From Rhizorhapis sp036570425 (GTDB lineage Bacteria; Pseudomonadota; Alphaproteobacteria; Sphingomonadales; Sphingomonadaceae): 64,000 nt of DNA. Positions 16,818 to 25,792 of the stretch are shown in pieces (positions within the stretch are counted from its first letter, which is position 1; every line of letters starts with the position of its first letter). The notes under the pieces are model-generated. The model saw only the letters and a program-made list of their open reading frames with translations. It was not told the origin of the DNA and made no database searches. Both the position numbers and the translations under genes were made by a program. The stretch lies in assembly GCA_036570425.1 (NCBI GenBank), contig DATCYF010000006.1:1-64000 (forward strand), written 5' to 3'.

Positions 16818-17639
16818 ATGCGACACATGCTTATCTTCGGTCTGAGCTATACGAGTGGCAGGCTGGCGTCCCGCCTCCATGCCACGGGATGGTGCGTGAG
16901 TGCGACGCGGCGCAGTGCAGGGCCCGATGCCATGACCTTCGATGATCGCGAAGCGGTGCTCAAGGCTTTAGCAAAGGCGACTCACATTCTTTCTTCCATC
17001 CCGCCGGGGACTGACGGCGATCCTGTTCTCCTTCAATATGGCGACGCCATTGCGGCGGCTCCGGCGACATGGATCGGCTACCTTTCTTCCACTGGGGTTT
17101 ATGGCGACACTGGCGGCGCCTGGGTGGATGAAACCGCGCCGGTCGGCACTGGCAGGCGTAGCGCGCGGGCAAAGGCGGATTTGGCGTGGCAGGCGCTGCG
17201 GCCGGACGTCCGCATTTTTCGGCTGCCGGGCATTTACGGTCCCGGCCGCAATGTTCTGGACCGGATCAGGGACGGCAAGGCGCATCGGATCGATCTTCCC
17301 GGCCAGGTTTTCAGCCGGATTCACGTCGATGACATCGTTGCAGGAACGATAGCGGGACTTGATGGCCCGCCGGGCATCTACAACATCTCTGATGATTTGC
17401 CCGCAAGCCAGAATTTTATTGTCGAATATGGCTCAGCCCTGCTGGATGTTGCGCCGCCGCCCCTCCTGTCGCTTGAACAAGCCGGATTGTCGGCGCAGGC
17501 GCGGGCCTTCTATGCCGAAAACCGGCGCGTGGCTAATGGCAAGGCCAAGCGAGTGCTGGGCTGGAGTCCGACCTATCCCACGTTCAAGGAAGGATTGCGG
17601 GCCTTGGCATGCGCATGTCAGGAGAAAGGGGAGGTATGA
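16818..17639 (+). CDS. NAD(P)-binding SDR/epimerase-like protein (YeeZ type)
   Basis: A 273-residue protein with an extended-SDR fold. It begins MLIFGLSYTSGRLASRL, a variant dinucleotide-binding turn (GLSYTSG instead of GxxGxxG), followed by LSSIPPGTDGDP, STGVYGD and RLPGIYGPGRN, all typical of the YeeZ/YbjT-like group. The usual YxxxK catalytic pair is not in place, as in many atypical SDRs, so it may bind NAD(P) without classic dehydrogenase chemistry. ATG 16818 or 16827 could be the start. No operon partner is evident. Confidence 0.8.
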   Translation: MRHMLIFGLSYTSGRLASRLHATGWCVSATRRSAGPDAMTFDDREAVLKALAKATHILSSIPPGTDGDPVLLQYGDAIAAAPATWIGYLSSTGVYGDTGGAWVDETAPVGTGRRSARAKADLAWQALRPDVRIFRLPGIYGPGRNVLDRIRDGKAHRIDLPGQVFSRIHVDDIVAGTIAGLDGPPGIYNISDDLPASQNFIVEYGSALLDVAPPPLLSLEQAGLSAQARAFYAENRRVANGKAKRVLGWSPTYPTFKEGLRALACACQEKGEV

Positions 17640-18469
17640 AGGCCTGACTACTTCGTTCCGGCCTTTGCCCGCATCGCAACGACCATGCCGATTAGTGACA
17701 GCCGCGCCAGATCAGCGCAACAGTGCAAACGAAATAAATCCGGGGACCATTTTTCGGTGCCGCTGTCATGAAGCTGCCGCCGAATTGGCCAGTTGCTGAA
17801 TGCCTGCCTCTCTCTCGATCCGGCCTTGCTGGATTCCGAACAGGGTGAATCGGCTTATAACGCTTATACCTCCAAAGAGTTCCCACCCGTGCTTTTGGCC
17901 AGATTGAGATCACGGATTCGGACATCCTATATGAATGCAACGTCGGAGCCGGTCTATTCCCGGTTCGACGGTGGTGGGCTGGCCATTGGCACAGCTCGGG
18001 GCGGGGGCCTAATGGAATGAACGGAATTTTATACAAGATCGAAATGATCGAGCCGTCATTATCCGGGGGGTCGCACGGAAATGGGATGAATCATGTACTT
18101 CAAAGAAAAAAAGGCGGGAACGGCTAAGTACGGAACACGGCTACTTTGGGGAGAGGAGCCCGGTCATGAGTGTGAACAGCACTCGACGCTGGATTCAGTT
18201 ACTTGTGAAAACTCGGGCATCGCTGCATTGATCGGAGAACTCAGACGGGTACTGGTCAAGGAAGGTACGTCTTCCCCGGCACGATTGGATGATTTCGCCA
18301 ATGTTGCTGACGACGCCCAAAGCTATCACCACGCCTCCATTTCCTACATACGCGGTAATGGCGTATGGAAACTGGACATTGCCTGGCGAATGCAACGTAG
18401 CTGACGCGAAGTACCGCGTGCGCTAACTTCTTCCCTGATCGAAATGAAACATGGGCGGCGCTTTGATCG
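17640..18469. other. Sparse region, no convincing conserved gene
   Basis: About 830 bp with lower apparent coding quality than its surroundings. A weak stem AAGGCC/GGCCTT (17639-17667) straight after the SDR stop may terminate that transcript. Short frames exist (75 codons at 17793-18020 plus, 103 codons at 18093-18404 plus) but lack recognisable families and clear ribosome binding sites. No tRNA cloverleaf, insertion sequence end or CRISPR-like repeat was seen. Confidence 0.5.
18093..18404 (+). CDS. Possible small protein of unknown function
   Basis: A 103-codon frame, ATG to TGA, with mixed third-position bases unlike the strongly GC-ending codons of neighbouring genes. The product is hydrophilic, has no membrane segment or signal peptide, and no family is recognised. 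No Shine-Dalgarno-like sequence lies in front of the ATG. It may be a recently acquired gene, a remnant, or a chance open frame. Confidence 0.2.
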   Translation: MYFKEKKAGTAKYGTRLLWGEEPGHECEQHSTLDSVTCENSGIAALIGELRRVLVKEGTSSPARLDDFANVADDAQSYHHASISYIRGNGVWKLDIAWRMQRS

Positions 18470-18703
18470 TTAGCGGTCTGCCCCTTCGTGATCGCTGCGT
18501 GTCCCGGTATCAGGCTGAATTTTGTCGGATTTGGTGACATTGGTAGGTTCCGGGTCGCCGCCGCGCGCGTTCTTTTCCTCGTCGCGTGAGCCGACCTGCC
18601 GCGCGATCGTGCCACCACTGCTTCCCCCTTGGCTGGGTGTGTCAGGTCCATCGTGCAGATCCTTGTCATCGCGGCCCCGAGCGCCGTCTGGCTTATCGGC
18701 CAT
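18470..18703 (-). CDS. Small hydrophilic, likely disordered protein
   Basis: A 77-residue protein starting MADKPDGARGRDDKDLHDGP, very rich in Gly, Asp, Arg, Lys and Ser, with no hydrophobic core, so intrinsically disordered. A GAGGAGAGAT sequence precedes two adjacent ATGs; spacing favours the second one (18703). Similar Asp/Gly-rich short proteins occur widely in sphingomonads without known function; a stress-related role is a guess. It is divergent from the GNAT gene across 173 bp. Confidence 0.6.
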   Translation of the reverse strand: MADKPDGARGRDDKDLHDGPDTPSQGGSSGGTIARQVGSRDEEKNARGGDPEPTNVTKSDKIQPDTGTRSDHEGADR

Positions 18704-18876
18704 CATATCTCTCCTCAACAGGTTCAATACAGGAAGAACGCGGAGGGCCGGTTGCTGATCCGCCAGCGCAAAAATTACTTCCTGCAAATCGGACCTCTCC
18801 AATTTCAGCAGGCTGTAGCCAGAGAGGGAGGGTTAAGCCGCTTGACCTGTCACGCCGGTCCGGCAAATGCTGTGGC

Positions 18877-19953
18877 ATGTCCGTTGACCAGTTTCACGCC
18901 AGCTTACGATCGTGGGAGCCCGCCGCTCTTGCATCTCGCTGGCAGACGCTGGAAGCCAAGGGCAAAAGCAGTTTCTTCCTCGGTTGGACCTGGACGGGCG
19001 CCTGGCTGGCCGCGACGGGCGTCCGGCCTGATTTGCTTGCGGTGCAGGTTGGCGGGCGGGACATTGCCCTTGCCTTGATCGGTCGTGCCCGGATGCAGAG
19101 GCCCCTGGGCAAATTACCGGGCCTGTCGCTTAATCAGTCAGGGGATGCCGCGGCAGATCGCCATTTCGTCGAATATAATGGCCTTCTGGTCGCTCAGGAT
19201 GCGCCCGCCGGCGTTGAACAGGCGGCCGTGGAGCATCTGCTTGCCTGCAAAGACTGGCGCGTGCTGAGACTCTCGGGTGTTGTCTCCGGCTCTCCCCTTG
19301 CCGATGCAGGGACATTCCGACGGCGGACGCTGATCGCCGAAACGCCAGCCTATTTCGTGGACCTGGATGGTGTACGATTGGCGCAAGGGGACTATCTGTC
19401 CTTGTTAAGCGCCAACAGCCGCAGCCAGATTCGCCGTTCGATCCGTGAATATGGCGCAGGAGAGCCCGAAATAGCGATAGGGGCTGCCGATGACATAGAG
19501 CAGTGGCTGTCGGAAATGCGCGCGCTCAACACCGGCAGGCATGCGGACAACGCGTGGGAAGAACCGCTCTTCCGCTCCTTTGCGCATGAACTGGTGATTC
19601 GCGGCTTGGCCAATCGAGAGGTCGAGTTACTGCGCATCACGCAGAGCGGCCATCTGCTCGGCTATTTGCTGAACTTTATCTATCGAGGGCGGGCGATGAA
19701 CTATCAATCCGCCTTCACATCCGGCATTTCGCCAAAGGCCAAACCGGGGCTGATGTGCCACGCTGCCGCAGTCACCCGATATGCCGCCGAAGGGCATGCC
19801 ATCTATTCGCTGCTTGCGGGGGAGGATCGCTACAAGCAGAGCCTCTCCACAGGCCATGAAACCTTGCAATGGTGGGAACTGGAACGCTTTTCGCCCGGTC
19901 TTGAAGCCGAATATATGCTGCGGAAAATTTTTAGGCGACCAGTTTTCGGATGA
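18877..19953 (+). CDS. GNAT-superfamily acetyltransferase, BioF2/CelD-like
   Basis: A 358-residue protein of the acyltransferase group often annotated Acetyltransf_6 (BioF2-like/CelD), a double-GNAT fold related to FemAB. Typical blocks are LSANSRSQIRRSIREY (about 178-193), where the basic run leads into the second GNAT half, and GHLLGYLLNFIYRGRAMNYQ (about 258-277). The start at 18877 (MSVDQF) gives the family length, although no clear ribosome binding site precedes it. Its 3' end overlaps the oppositely oriented cupin gene by 23 bases. Acceptor and donor are unknown; amino-acyl or acyl transfer to a sugar or peptide is possible. Confidence 0.75.
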   Translation: MSVDQFHASLRSWEPAALASRWQTLEAKGKSSFFLGWTWTGAWLAATGVRPDLLAVQVGGRDIALALIGRARMQRPLGKLPGLSLNQSGDAAADRHFVEYNGLLVAQDAPAGVEQAAVEHLLACKDWRVLRLSGVVSGSPLADAGTFRRRTLIAETPAYFVDLDGVRLAQGDYLSLLSANSRSQIRRSIREYGAGEPEIAIGAADDIEQWLSEMRALNTGRHADNAWEEPLFRSFAHELVIRGLANREVELLRITQSGHLLGYLLNFIYRGRAMNYQSAFTSGISPKAKPGLMCHAAAVTRYAAEGHAIYSLLAGEDRYKQSLSTGHETLQWWELERFSPGLEAEYMLRKIFRRPVFG

Positions 19954-20791
19954 GTCGATAGGCCAGGCGGCTGACGCGCTGTCGCTCGGGTGTTCTGCCA
20001 ATCCTCGTAAGGGGTAGACCGAACCGGCGCAGCCGCGCGTTGAGGCTGTGAAGCTCCCCTTCCGCGACGCTCCGTTCGGAACGCCAGGTGATCGAGAAGC
20101 TGATCGACACGGCTGGACCGTTCTGCACAAAATGCGGCGCCTTGACTGGCACCAGCAGGGCCTCCCCAGGCATCAGGCGCACAGCTTCACCCTTGGCCAG
20201 GAAGCCGTCGTCCCATTGCAGATTGCGGTGTCCGCCGCGATGGAAGCATTCGCTTTGGTGCGCGGGGACCAGCGTTTCCTCGCCGGGCGGAAAGACAGTC
20301 ATCGTCTTTTCGCCTTCGATCTGGAGCAGGATGTTATGCTCCGGGTCCATGTGGAACGGCGTGATGCTACCGGGCGAGGACAGAAAGATGAAGGCTTCCA
20401 TATGCAGCATGGGGCCTGTCTGCTTTTTGACCGCGGGTAGAATTTCTCCCAGCGACTGGTGAAGCAGCGCGGCATAGTCGCGGTCACGCTCGACATTTTT
20501 CAGGACCATCCAGGACCCGTTGCTGTCGATATCCTTGATAGTTTCGCTAATCGAAAGTCCATTTTCGGGGGTGTCCTCCGGCCATACCCCCAGCGGCAAG
20601 TCGCCCCGGTTATATTCCACCCGATCAATGGGCAGCCGTTCGGCCAATCGAGCCAGAGCTTCACGGGTGAACAGCGAGTGCCCATGAAGAGTGTGGCTGA
20701 GTTTTACATGGGCATCGGGATAGCCGCTTTGAAAACGGGCAAGCGCCTCATCCGGGAAAGCGCGGCGGTTAATGCTTTGCTGGGCGGTCAT
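19931..20791 (-). CDS. Cupin-like / JmjC-type oxygenase-like protein
   Basis: A 286-residue protein of the Cupin_8/JmjC-like group, members of which include Fe(II)/2-oxoglutarate hydroxylases. The core shows ITPFHMDPEHNILLQIEGEK (about 148-167) with an H-x-D metal pair, and a later His in PVKAPHFVQNG (about 230) that may be the third ligand. The start at 20791 (MTAQQSINRR) overlaps the stop of the upstream GNAT gene by four bases, so the two are coupled. The chemistry is inferred from fold only; no substrate can be named. Confidence 0.75.
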   Translation of the reverse strand: MTAQQSINRRAFPDEALARFQSGYPDAHVKLSHTLHGHSLFTREALARLAERLPIDRVEYNRGDLPLGVWPEDTPENGLSISETIKDIDSNGSWMVLKNVERDRDYAALLHQSLGEILPAVKKQTGPMLHMEAFIFLSSPGSITPFHMDPEHNILLQIEGEKTMTVFPPGEETLVPAHQSECFHRGGHRNLQWDDGFLAKGEAVRLMPGEALLVPVKAPHFVQNGPAVSISFSITWRSERSVAEGELHSLNARLRRFGLPLTRIGRTPERQRVSRLAYRLIRKLVA

Positions 20792-21927
20792 GAGCTGGAC
20801 TCCGTTTCGGCGGCGCGTGGCCGTTTGATGAAGCTGGCAAGACGGTCGGCGGCGTCGGCTGCGGTCCAGGCGATGCTGCGCCCCACACCGCGAAGGGCGA
20901 CACGATATTGGACGATCTGGCGGCGCTCGCCCCAGAGGCTGTCGATCATTGGATGATCGGCGGCGGCGCAACTGTCCATCCAGTCAAGGTCGTCACGATT
21001 CAGCACCCGGCGAAGATTGTCGATTTCGATTAACACGCCGGGGGAAAAGCGGGACATTGTCTCATCAAAGGCAATCTTGAACGAAAAGCCACCACGACCC
21101 ATCAGGAAATTCACGAGCATCGCTATAGGCTTTCCTTCGAAATCAATGCGAAGAAAGGCCAGTCGCTCGGCAGCAAAGGCGGCGGTTACGCTTTCGCGGA
21201 AGAAGGAAGCTTCGGCTGGATCGCAAGCCATCGCCGTGCCCTCCGTTCCCTTCCACCCGCTTTGCTCCAGCGTGAGGAAATCACGGCACCAAGAGGGGAT
21301 ATCGGCTTCGCTGGACAGTTCCTGACTTGTCACACTGCCCAGTTCGCGCAGCCGGTTTTGAAGGCGGCGGATTTCCTTACGCTTCTTGCCGCGGATTCGC
21401 GTTTCCCAATACGCATCTGCTGTCAGATCGCTTTGCAGCAGGGCCCGCTCATAATGATGAATGCAGCGCAAGCCACGGCCTTGCTGTGCGCATACCGCTT
21501 TTAGCGCATTCGCATTCGCGCCATCCCCATCCAGAGTAGAGAGGTGCAGGAAATTGGGAGCCCAATCGCTCTTGTCCAGCACATCGAGAAAGCTGGTCCA
21601 TGCCGCGCGTTCATAGCCGCGCCGGATCAAGGGAGCGCCGTAGAAACAATGCTGGTGCATCCAGTTCGTGATATTAGCTAACGGCAGTCGGCCATGGCGG
21701 TGCGCTGTGGTGACTGGCAGCAGGCCGATCAATTCTTCACCTTCCCATGCCTGCAACAGGAGCACGTCCTTTTCTTGCGTCAGGTGGCGAATCGCAGGCA
21801 GCAGCATTTCCGGCGCATAGAAGCAGTTGGGCTCGGCTGCGTCGGCGGCAAGGGCATCCCATGCCGTCAGCATCGACGGTGCGTCATGCAATAACGGATC
21901 GGGGCTCATATCCATGGCGGCGGACAT
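20788..21927 (-). CDS. GNAT-superfamily acetyltransferase, BioF2/CelD-like
   Basis: A 379-residue protein of the same family as the product of 18877-19953, but not a close copy. Recognisable blocks are the first-half segment WEGEELIGLLPV, the basic stretch RIRGKKRKEIRRLQNRLREL (about 178-197) and EGKPIAMLVNFLMGRGGFSF (about 263-282). It is directly upstream of, and translationally coupled to, the cupin gene. Two related acyltransferases flanking a putative oxygenase suggest a shared product. MurA is encoded 58 bp downstream in gene order, but on the same strand and further upstream in transcription. Confidence 0.78.
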   Translation of the reverse strand: MSAAMDMSPDPLLHDAPSMLTAWDALAADAAEPNCFYAPEMLLPAIRHLTQEKDVLLLQAWEGEELIGLLPVTTAHRHGRLPLANITNWMHQHCFYGAPLIRRGYERAAWTSFLDVLDKSDWAPNFLHLSTLDGDGANANALKAVCAQQGRGLRCIHHYERALLQSDLTADAYWETRIRGKKRKEIRRLQNRLRELGSVTSQELSSEADIPSWCRDFLTLEQSGWKGTEGTAMACDPAEASFFRESVTAAFAAERLAFLRIDFEGKPIAMLVNFLMGRGGFSFKIAFDETMSRFSPGVLIEIDNLRRVLNRDDLDWMDSCAAADHPMIDSLWGERRQIVQYRVALRGVGRSIAWTAADAADRLASFIKRPRAAETESSS

Positions 21928-21984
21928 AAGCAGTAAAGATTAGGGAAAGGCTAAAGCAGCAGAGCCTCCGCCAAGCCGGGCGGA

Positions 21985-23268
21985 TCAGCCGTCGCTTACC
22001 CGTTCTATGTCTGCGCCCACAGCTTCCAGCTTTTCTTCCAGCCGCTCATAGCCTCGATCGAGATGGTAGACCCGCGCTACCTGGGTTTCGCCTTCAGCCG
22101 CCAATCCCGCCAGCACCAGGCTCATCGACGCGCGAAGATCAGTGGCCATGACGGGCGCGCCCGCCAGCTTCGATACGCCGCGCACGACCGCGCTGCGGCC
22201 GTTCACCTGAATATCCGCGCCCATCCGGGCAAGCTCTGGCACATGCATATAGCGGTTTTCGAAAATCGTTTCGGTGAGTACGCTTGCGCCCTCCGCCAAC
22301 GTCAGCATCGACATGAACTGCGCTTGCATGTCAGTGGGAAAGGCGGGAAAGGGCGCGGTGGAAAGGGAAAGTGGCCTCAGTGGCCCATTGGCGCTGACCT
22401 TGATACAATCCGGCCTTTCCTCGACCGTCACGCCCGCTTCACGCAGACCTGCCAGTATCGCATGCATATCAGCGGCATTGGCGCCCACCAGTTCCAGCGA
22501 GCCGCCAGTGATGGCTGCGGCGCAGGCATAGCTCCCCGCCTCTATCCGGTCCGGCATGACGCGGTAGGTCGCGCCATGCAGCCTTTCAACGCCTTCAATG
22601 ACCAGCTTGTCGCTGCCGATGCCGTTGATTTGGGCGCCCATGGCGACAAGCAGGTTGCACAGATCAACGATTTCCGGTTCACGCGCGGCATTTTCCATGA
22701 CGCACTGGCCCTTGGCCAATACGGCAGCCATCAGCGCATTTTCGGTCGCGCCGACGGAAACGACAGGAAAAGTGATTGTGCCGCCGGGAAGACCGCCCTT
22801 GGGCGCGCTTGCCTTCACATAGCCCGCCGTAATCTCGATTTCCGCGCCAAAGGCTTCCAGCGCTTTCAGGTGCAGGTCGATGGGACGGTTCCCAATCGCG
22901 CAGCCACCCGGCAACGATACCGTCGCTTCGCCAGCGCGCGCCAGCAAGGGGCCCAGCACCAGTATCGATGCCCGCATTTTGCGAACGATGTCGTAGGGCG
23001 CGACGGTGGATGTGATCTTGCCAGCGCGCAGCGTCATGACGCGGCCAAAATCCTCCGGCCTGCTGCCCTCGATCATGGTCGATACGCCAAGCTGATTGAG
23101 CAGATGCCCGAAGCTGTCGACGTCGGCCAGGCGCGGCAAGTTGCGCAGCGTGAGCGGCTCGTCGGTGAGCAGCGCGCAGGGGAGCAGCGTGAGCGCAGCG
23201 TTCTTCGCGCCGGAAATGGGAAGGCGGCCTTCCAGCCTTTTGCCGCCACGGATGAGAATTCGGTCCAT
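21985..23268 (-). CDS. murA: UDP-N-acetylglucosamine 1-carboxyvinyltransferase
   Basis: Transfers enolpyruvate from PEP to UDP-GlcNAc, the first committed step of peptidoglycan synthesis. The 427-residue protein has the substrate-binding Lys22-Asn23 in SGAKNAAL, the catalytic Cys123 in LPGGCAIGNRPIDLH, so it is expected to be fosfomycin-sensitive, and the conserved FPTDMQAQFM and RYMHVPELARMGA segments. It lies on the minus strand with the GNAT gene following 57 bp downstream. Confidence 0.97.
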   Translation of the reverse strand: MDRILIRGGKRLEGRLPISGAKNAALTLLPCALLTDEPLTLRNLPRLADVDSFGHLLNQLGVSTMIEGSRPEDFGRVMTLRAGKITSTVAPYDIVRKMRASILVLGPLLARAGEATVSLPGGCAIGNRPIDLHLKALEAFGAEIEITAGYVKASAPKGGLPGGTITFPVVSVGATENALMAAVLAKGQCVMENAAREPEIVDLCNLLVAMGAQINGIGSDKLVIEGVERLHGATYRVMPDRIEAGSYACAAAITGGSLELVGANAADMHAILAGLREAGVTVEERPDCIKVSANGPLRPLSLSTAPFPAFPTDMQAQFMSMLTLAEGASVLTETIFENRYMHVPELARMGADIQVNGRSAVVRGVSKLAGAPVMATDLRASMSLVLAGLAAEGETQVARVYHLDRGYERLEEKLEAVGADIERVSDG

Positions 23269-23351
23269 GTGCCGCTTCTAAAGCCAAATTTGCCCTGCGC
23301 AAGCGGCCCTCATGTGAAAAGAGGCAGGATGTGATCTACATGTTGCCACTC

Positions 23352-23918
23352 TCAGGCGAGCAGCTCGACGTCCCAATACAGCCAGTCATGCCATGTTTCG
23401 TGCAGATGGTTGGGCGGAAAGGCGCGCCCATGCTCCTGTAATTGCCAGCTTGTGGGGCGTGTCGGCGGGACCTTCAGCCGCATGCCGGCTTCTTTTGGCG
23501 TGTGGCCACCTTTTTTGAGGTTGCATGGGGAGCAAGCCGTGGCGACATTTTCCCAGGTCGTTCGCCCGCCTTGCCGCCGCGGAACGACATGATCGAAGGT
23601 CAGATCGTTGGTGACGCCGCAATATTGGCAGGAAAATTTATCGCGAAGGAAAAGATTGAATCGTGTGAAGGCCGGGTATTCGGATGGCTTCACATATTGC
23701 TTCAGCGCGATGACCGAAGGAATCTTCATGGCCCAGCTTGGGCTGTGGACTTCCCGTTCATAGCTGGCGACGATATCCACACGTTCTAAAAAAACCGCCT
23801 TAATAGCGGTTTGCCACGGCCAGACACTCAGCGGGTAATAACTCAAGGGCGTGTAATCGGCATTGAGAACGAGTGCCGGGCAATTATCCGGATGCCTGAT
23901 CAGGTCGGGATGGTACAT
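23352..23918 (-). CDS. HNH endonuclease family protein
   Basis: A 188-residue protein with a C-terminal HNH nuclease module: zinc Cys pairs CQYCG (about 95-99) and CSPCNLKKGG (about 129-138), and the catalytic LTFDHVVPRRQGG (about 105-117). The N-terminal part NCPALVLNADYTPLSYYPLS is characteristic of a chromosomal HNH group found in nearly all alphaproteobacteria, so it is not a sign of a mobile element. Role unknown, perhaps DNA repair. Divergent from gluQRS. Confidence 0.88.
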   Translation of the reverse strand: MYHPDLIRHPDNCPALVLNADYTPLSYYPLSVWPWQTAIKAVFLERVDIVASYEREVHSPSWAMKIPSVIALKQYVKPSEYPAFTRFNLFLRDKFSCQYCGVTNDLTFDHVVPRRQGGRTTWENVATACSPCNLKKGGHTPKEAGMRLKVPPTRPTSWQLQEHGRAFPPNHLHETWHDWLYWDVELLA

Positions 23919-24013
23919 AAACGCGTCCGCTTCCCAGCTATTGCCCCGTTAGTCCATGAAATGCATGACAAGCGTATGACAACATCAACGACGTACATCC
24001 GTCAAGAGTCTGT

Positions 24014-24904
24014 ATGACTGTGCGGGCCGAAACTGCTCAGGTGGTGACGCGCTTTGCACCCAGCCCGACGGGGCGGTTGCATCTGGGGCATGCTTGGTCA
24101 GCGCTTCAGGCGCACGATCTGGCGCGCAGGGCAGGCGGGCAATTCCGTCTTCGCATAGAAGACATAGATGGCGCACGCAGCCGGACCGAATATGTCGCGG
24201 CCATTCTGGAAGATTTGCGCTGGCTGGGTCTGCGATGGGACGGCGACGCCGTTTTCCAGTCCGAGCGGCTGCCCATCTACAATGCGGCGCTTGAGAAATT
24301 GAAGGATCAAGGCCTCGCCTATCCCTGCTTTTGCACGCGCGCGGGCATAGCGGCGGAGATTGCCGCCAGCCTTTCAGCGCCGCACGGTTCCGGCGGGCCG
24401 CTTTATCCCGGCACCTGCCGCAAATTGGATGGCGCAGAGCGCAGCGTGCGCCTGGCTTGGGAGCCGCACGGCTGGCGCATTGACATGGCAAAGGCGGCGG
24501 TGCTTGCCGGCCCGCTCACATGGCAGGATGAGCGCGCCGGAACGATAATGGCCGATCCGTTGGGCGCGGGAGACATCATATTGGCGCGGAAGGATGCGCC
24601 CACCAGCTATCATCTGGCCGCTACTCTCGACGATGCGGAGTTGGGTATAACGCATGTCGTGCGCGGCATGGACTTGTTCAGCGCAACCCATGTGCACCGG
24701 TTGTTGCAGGCGTTGCTTGGTCTGCCAACGCCGCTTTATCGTCATCATGATTTACTCGCCGGAATGGACGGCAAGCGCCTTGCAAAGCGCAATGGAGGGC
24801 AGACATTGGCGGATTTGCGCGCCGCTGGAGCCGATCCGGAGCGGCTGATAACGGATTTGCGGCGGAACGTCTTTCCCGTTGGAATTTCTATCGCCAACGC
24901 CTAA
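24014..24904 (+). CDS. gluQRS: Glutamyl-queuosine tRNA(Asp) synthetase
   Basis: Truncated glutamyl-tRNA synthetase paralogue that attaches glutamate to queuosine in the anticodon of tRNA(Asp). The 296-residue protein contains only the catalytic core: class I HLGH at 23-26 in FAPSPTGRLHLGHAW, the zinc ligands in YPCFCTRAG and YPGTCRK, and GKRLAKRNGG in place of KMSKS. There is no anticodon-binding domain, which separates it from GltX. A 9-bp gap leads to the HIG1 gene. Confidence 0.93.
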   Translation: MTVRAETAQVVTRFAPSPTGRLHLGHAWSALQAHDLARRAGGQFRLRIEDIDGARSRTEYVAAILEDLRWLGLRWDGDAVFQSERLPIYNAALEKLKDQGLAYPCFCTRAGIAAEIAASLSAPHGSGGPLYPGTCRKLDGAERSVRLAWEPHGWRIDMAKAAVLAGPLTWQDERAGTIMADPLGAGDIILARKDAPTSYHLAATLDDAELGITHVVRGMDLFSATHVHRLLQALLGLPTPLYRHHDLLAGMDGKRLAKRNGGQTLADLRAAGADPERLITDLRRNVFPVGISIANA

Positions 24905-24913
24905 ATAGAAGCC

Positions 24914-25150
24914 ATGACAACATTTCTCGTCATTCTGATCATCCTTGCCGCGATTGCGACCGTGGTTGCCTTGGTGCGTGGTATCGTCTCTTTCCTCAGG
25001 ACAACTGAGGAGGACTTGAAGAGCGGACAGCAGGGGCCGAGTGCATCCAGCCTGAAGCAGAACAAGATGATGATGGCTCGCATCGGATTCCAGGCGCTGG
25101 CCGTGCTGCTTGTCGCCTTGTTGATGCTGATGAGCGGCGGCGGTCGCTAA
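24914..25150 (+). CDS. HIG1-domain / twin transmembrane protein
   Basis: A 78-residue membrane protein with two helices (about 3-26 and 55-73) separated by a short charged loop, the layout of the HIG1 domain. In mitochondria such proteins associate with respiratory supercomplexes; bacterial roles are unclear. It sits between gluQRS and the PduO-type gene; the next gene starts on the very next base after its stop. Confidence 0.8.
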   Translation: MTTFLVILIILAAIATVVALVRGIVSFLRTTEEDLKSGQQGPSASSLKQNKMMMARIGFQALAVLLVALLMLMSGGGR

Positions 25151-25720
25151 TTGGTCAAGCTCAACAAGATCTACACGCGCACTGGCGACAACGGCTCAAC
25201 TGGTCTTGTCGATGGCTCCCGCGTGGCCAAATCGGACGTGCGGATGGCGGCTATTGGCGATGTGGACGAAGCCAACAGCGCCATCGGCCTTGCGATAGTG
25301 GCATTGGGTGATGGTGCGCAGACAGCCATGCTCCGTCGCATCCAGAATGATCTCTTCGATCTTGGCGCGGATTTGGCAACCCCCGGCGAAGACTTTACAC
25401 CGGGCGAAATGACGCTCCGCATTGTCGCTGCTCAGGTCGAGCGGCTGGAGGCTGAAATTGACGGCATGAATGCGGAGTTGGCGCCGTTGCGCAGCTTCAT
25501 TCTGCCCGGCGGAAATCCTGCAGCCGCCGCGATCCATCTGGCCCGCGCCATTGTCCGCAGGGCCGAACGCACCGCTGTCGGCGCGGCTGCACACGTTTCT
25601 CTCAATCCGCAGGCGCTTGCTTATCTTAATCGTCTGTCCGATCATCTCTTCGTTATGGCCCGCTTCATGAATGGGGCTGGCGAGGGCGATATATTGTGGG
25701 TTCCGGGCGCGTCTCGCTAA
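25151..25720 (+). CDS. Cob(I)alamin adenosyltransferase, PduO type
   Basis: Transfers the adenosyl group of ATP to cob(I)alamin or cobyrinic acid diamide to form adenosylcobalamin. The 189-residue trimeric PduO family member begins VKLNKIYTRTGDNGSTGLVDG, the ATP-binding N-terminal signature, and ends with the helix bundle motif RRAERTAVG and LNRLSDHLFVMARFMN. The start must be the TTG at 25151, since the codon before it is the stop of the upstream gene's region; MVKLNK is the usual beginning. No cobalamin riboswitch was seen upstream. Confidence 0.92.
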   Translation: MVKLNKIYTRTGDNGSTGLVDGSRVAKSDVRMAAIGDVDEANSAIGLAIVALGDGAQTAMLRRIQNDLFDLGADLATPGEDFTPGEMTLRIVAAQVERLEAEIDGMNAELAPLRSFILPGGNPAAAAIHLARAIVRRAERTAVGAAAHVSLNPQALAYLNRLSDHLFVMARFMNGAGEGDILWVPGASR

Positions 25721-25792
25721 CCTGGCGGTAGATTTCAGGGAAAGAAACGAACGCCTCTGCGTTAACCCGCCGTGATTAGCCTGGAGGGGGAC

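Noticed and set aside
22063..23334. A 423-codon open frame on the plus strand opposite murA
   Set aside because: It is the complement of a clear murA gene; the product is Arg/His-rich with no family motifs, as expected for an antisense frame in GC-rich DNA.
23352..23918. HNH nuclease as a sign of a mobile element or defence island
   Set aside because: It belongs to a chromosomal family common to alphaproteobacteria and its neighbours (murA, gluQRS) are core genes.
25100..25151. Cobalamin riboswitch before the PduO-type gene
   Set aside because: The gene starts one base after the preceding stop; there is no space and no B12-box-like sequence.
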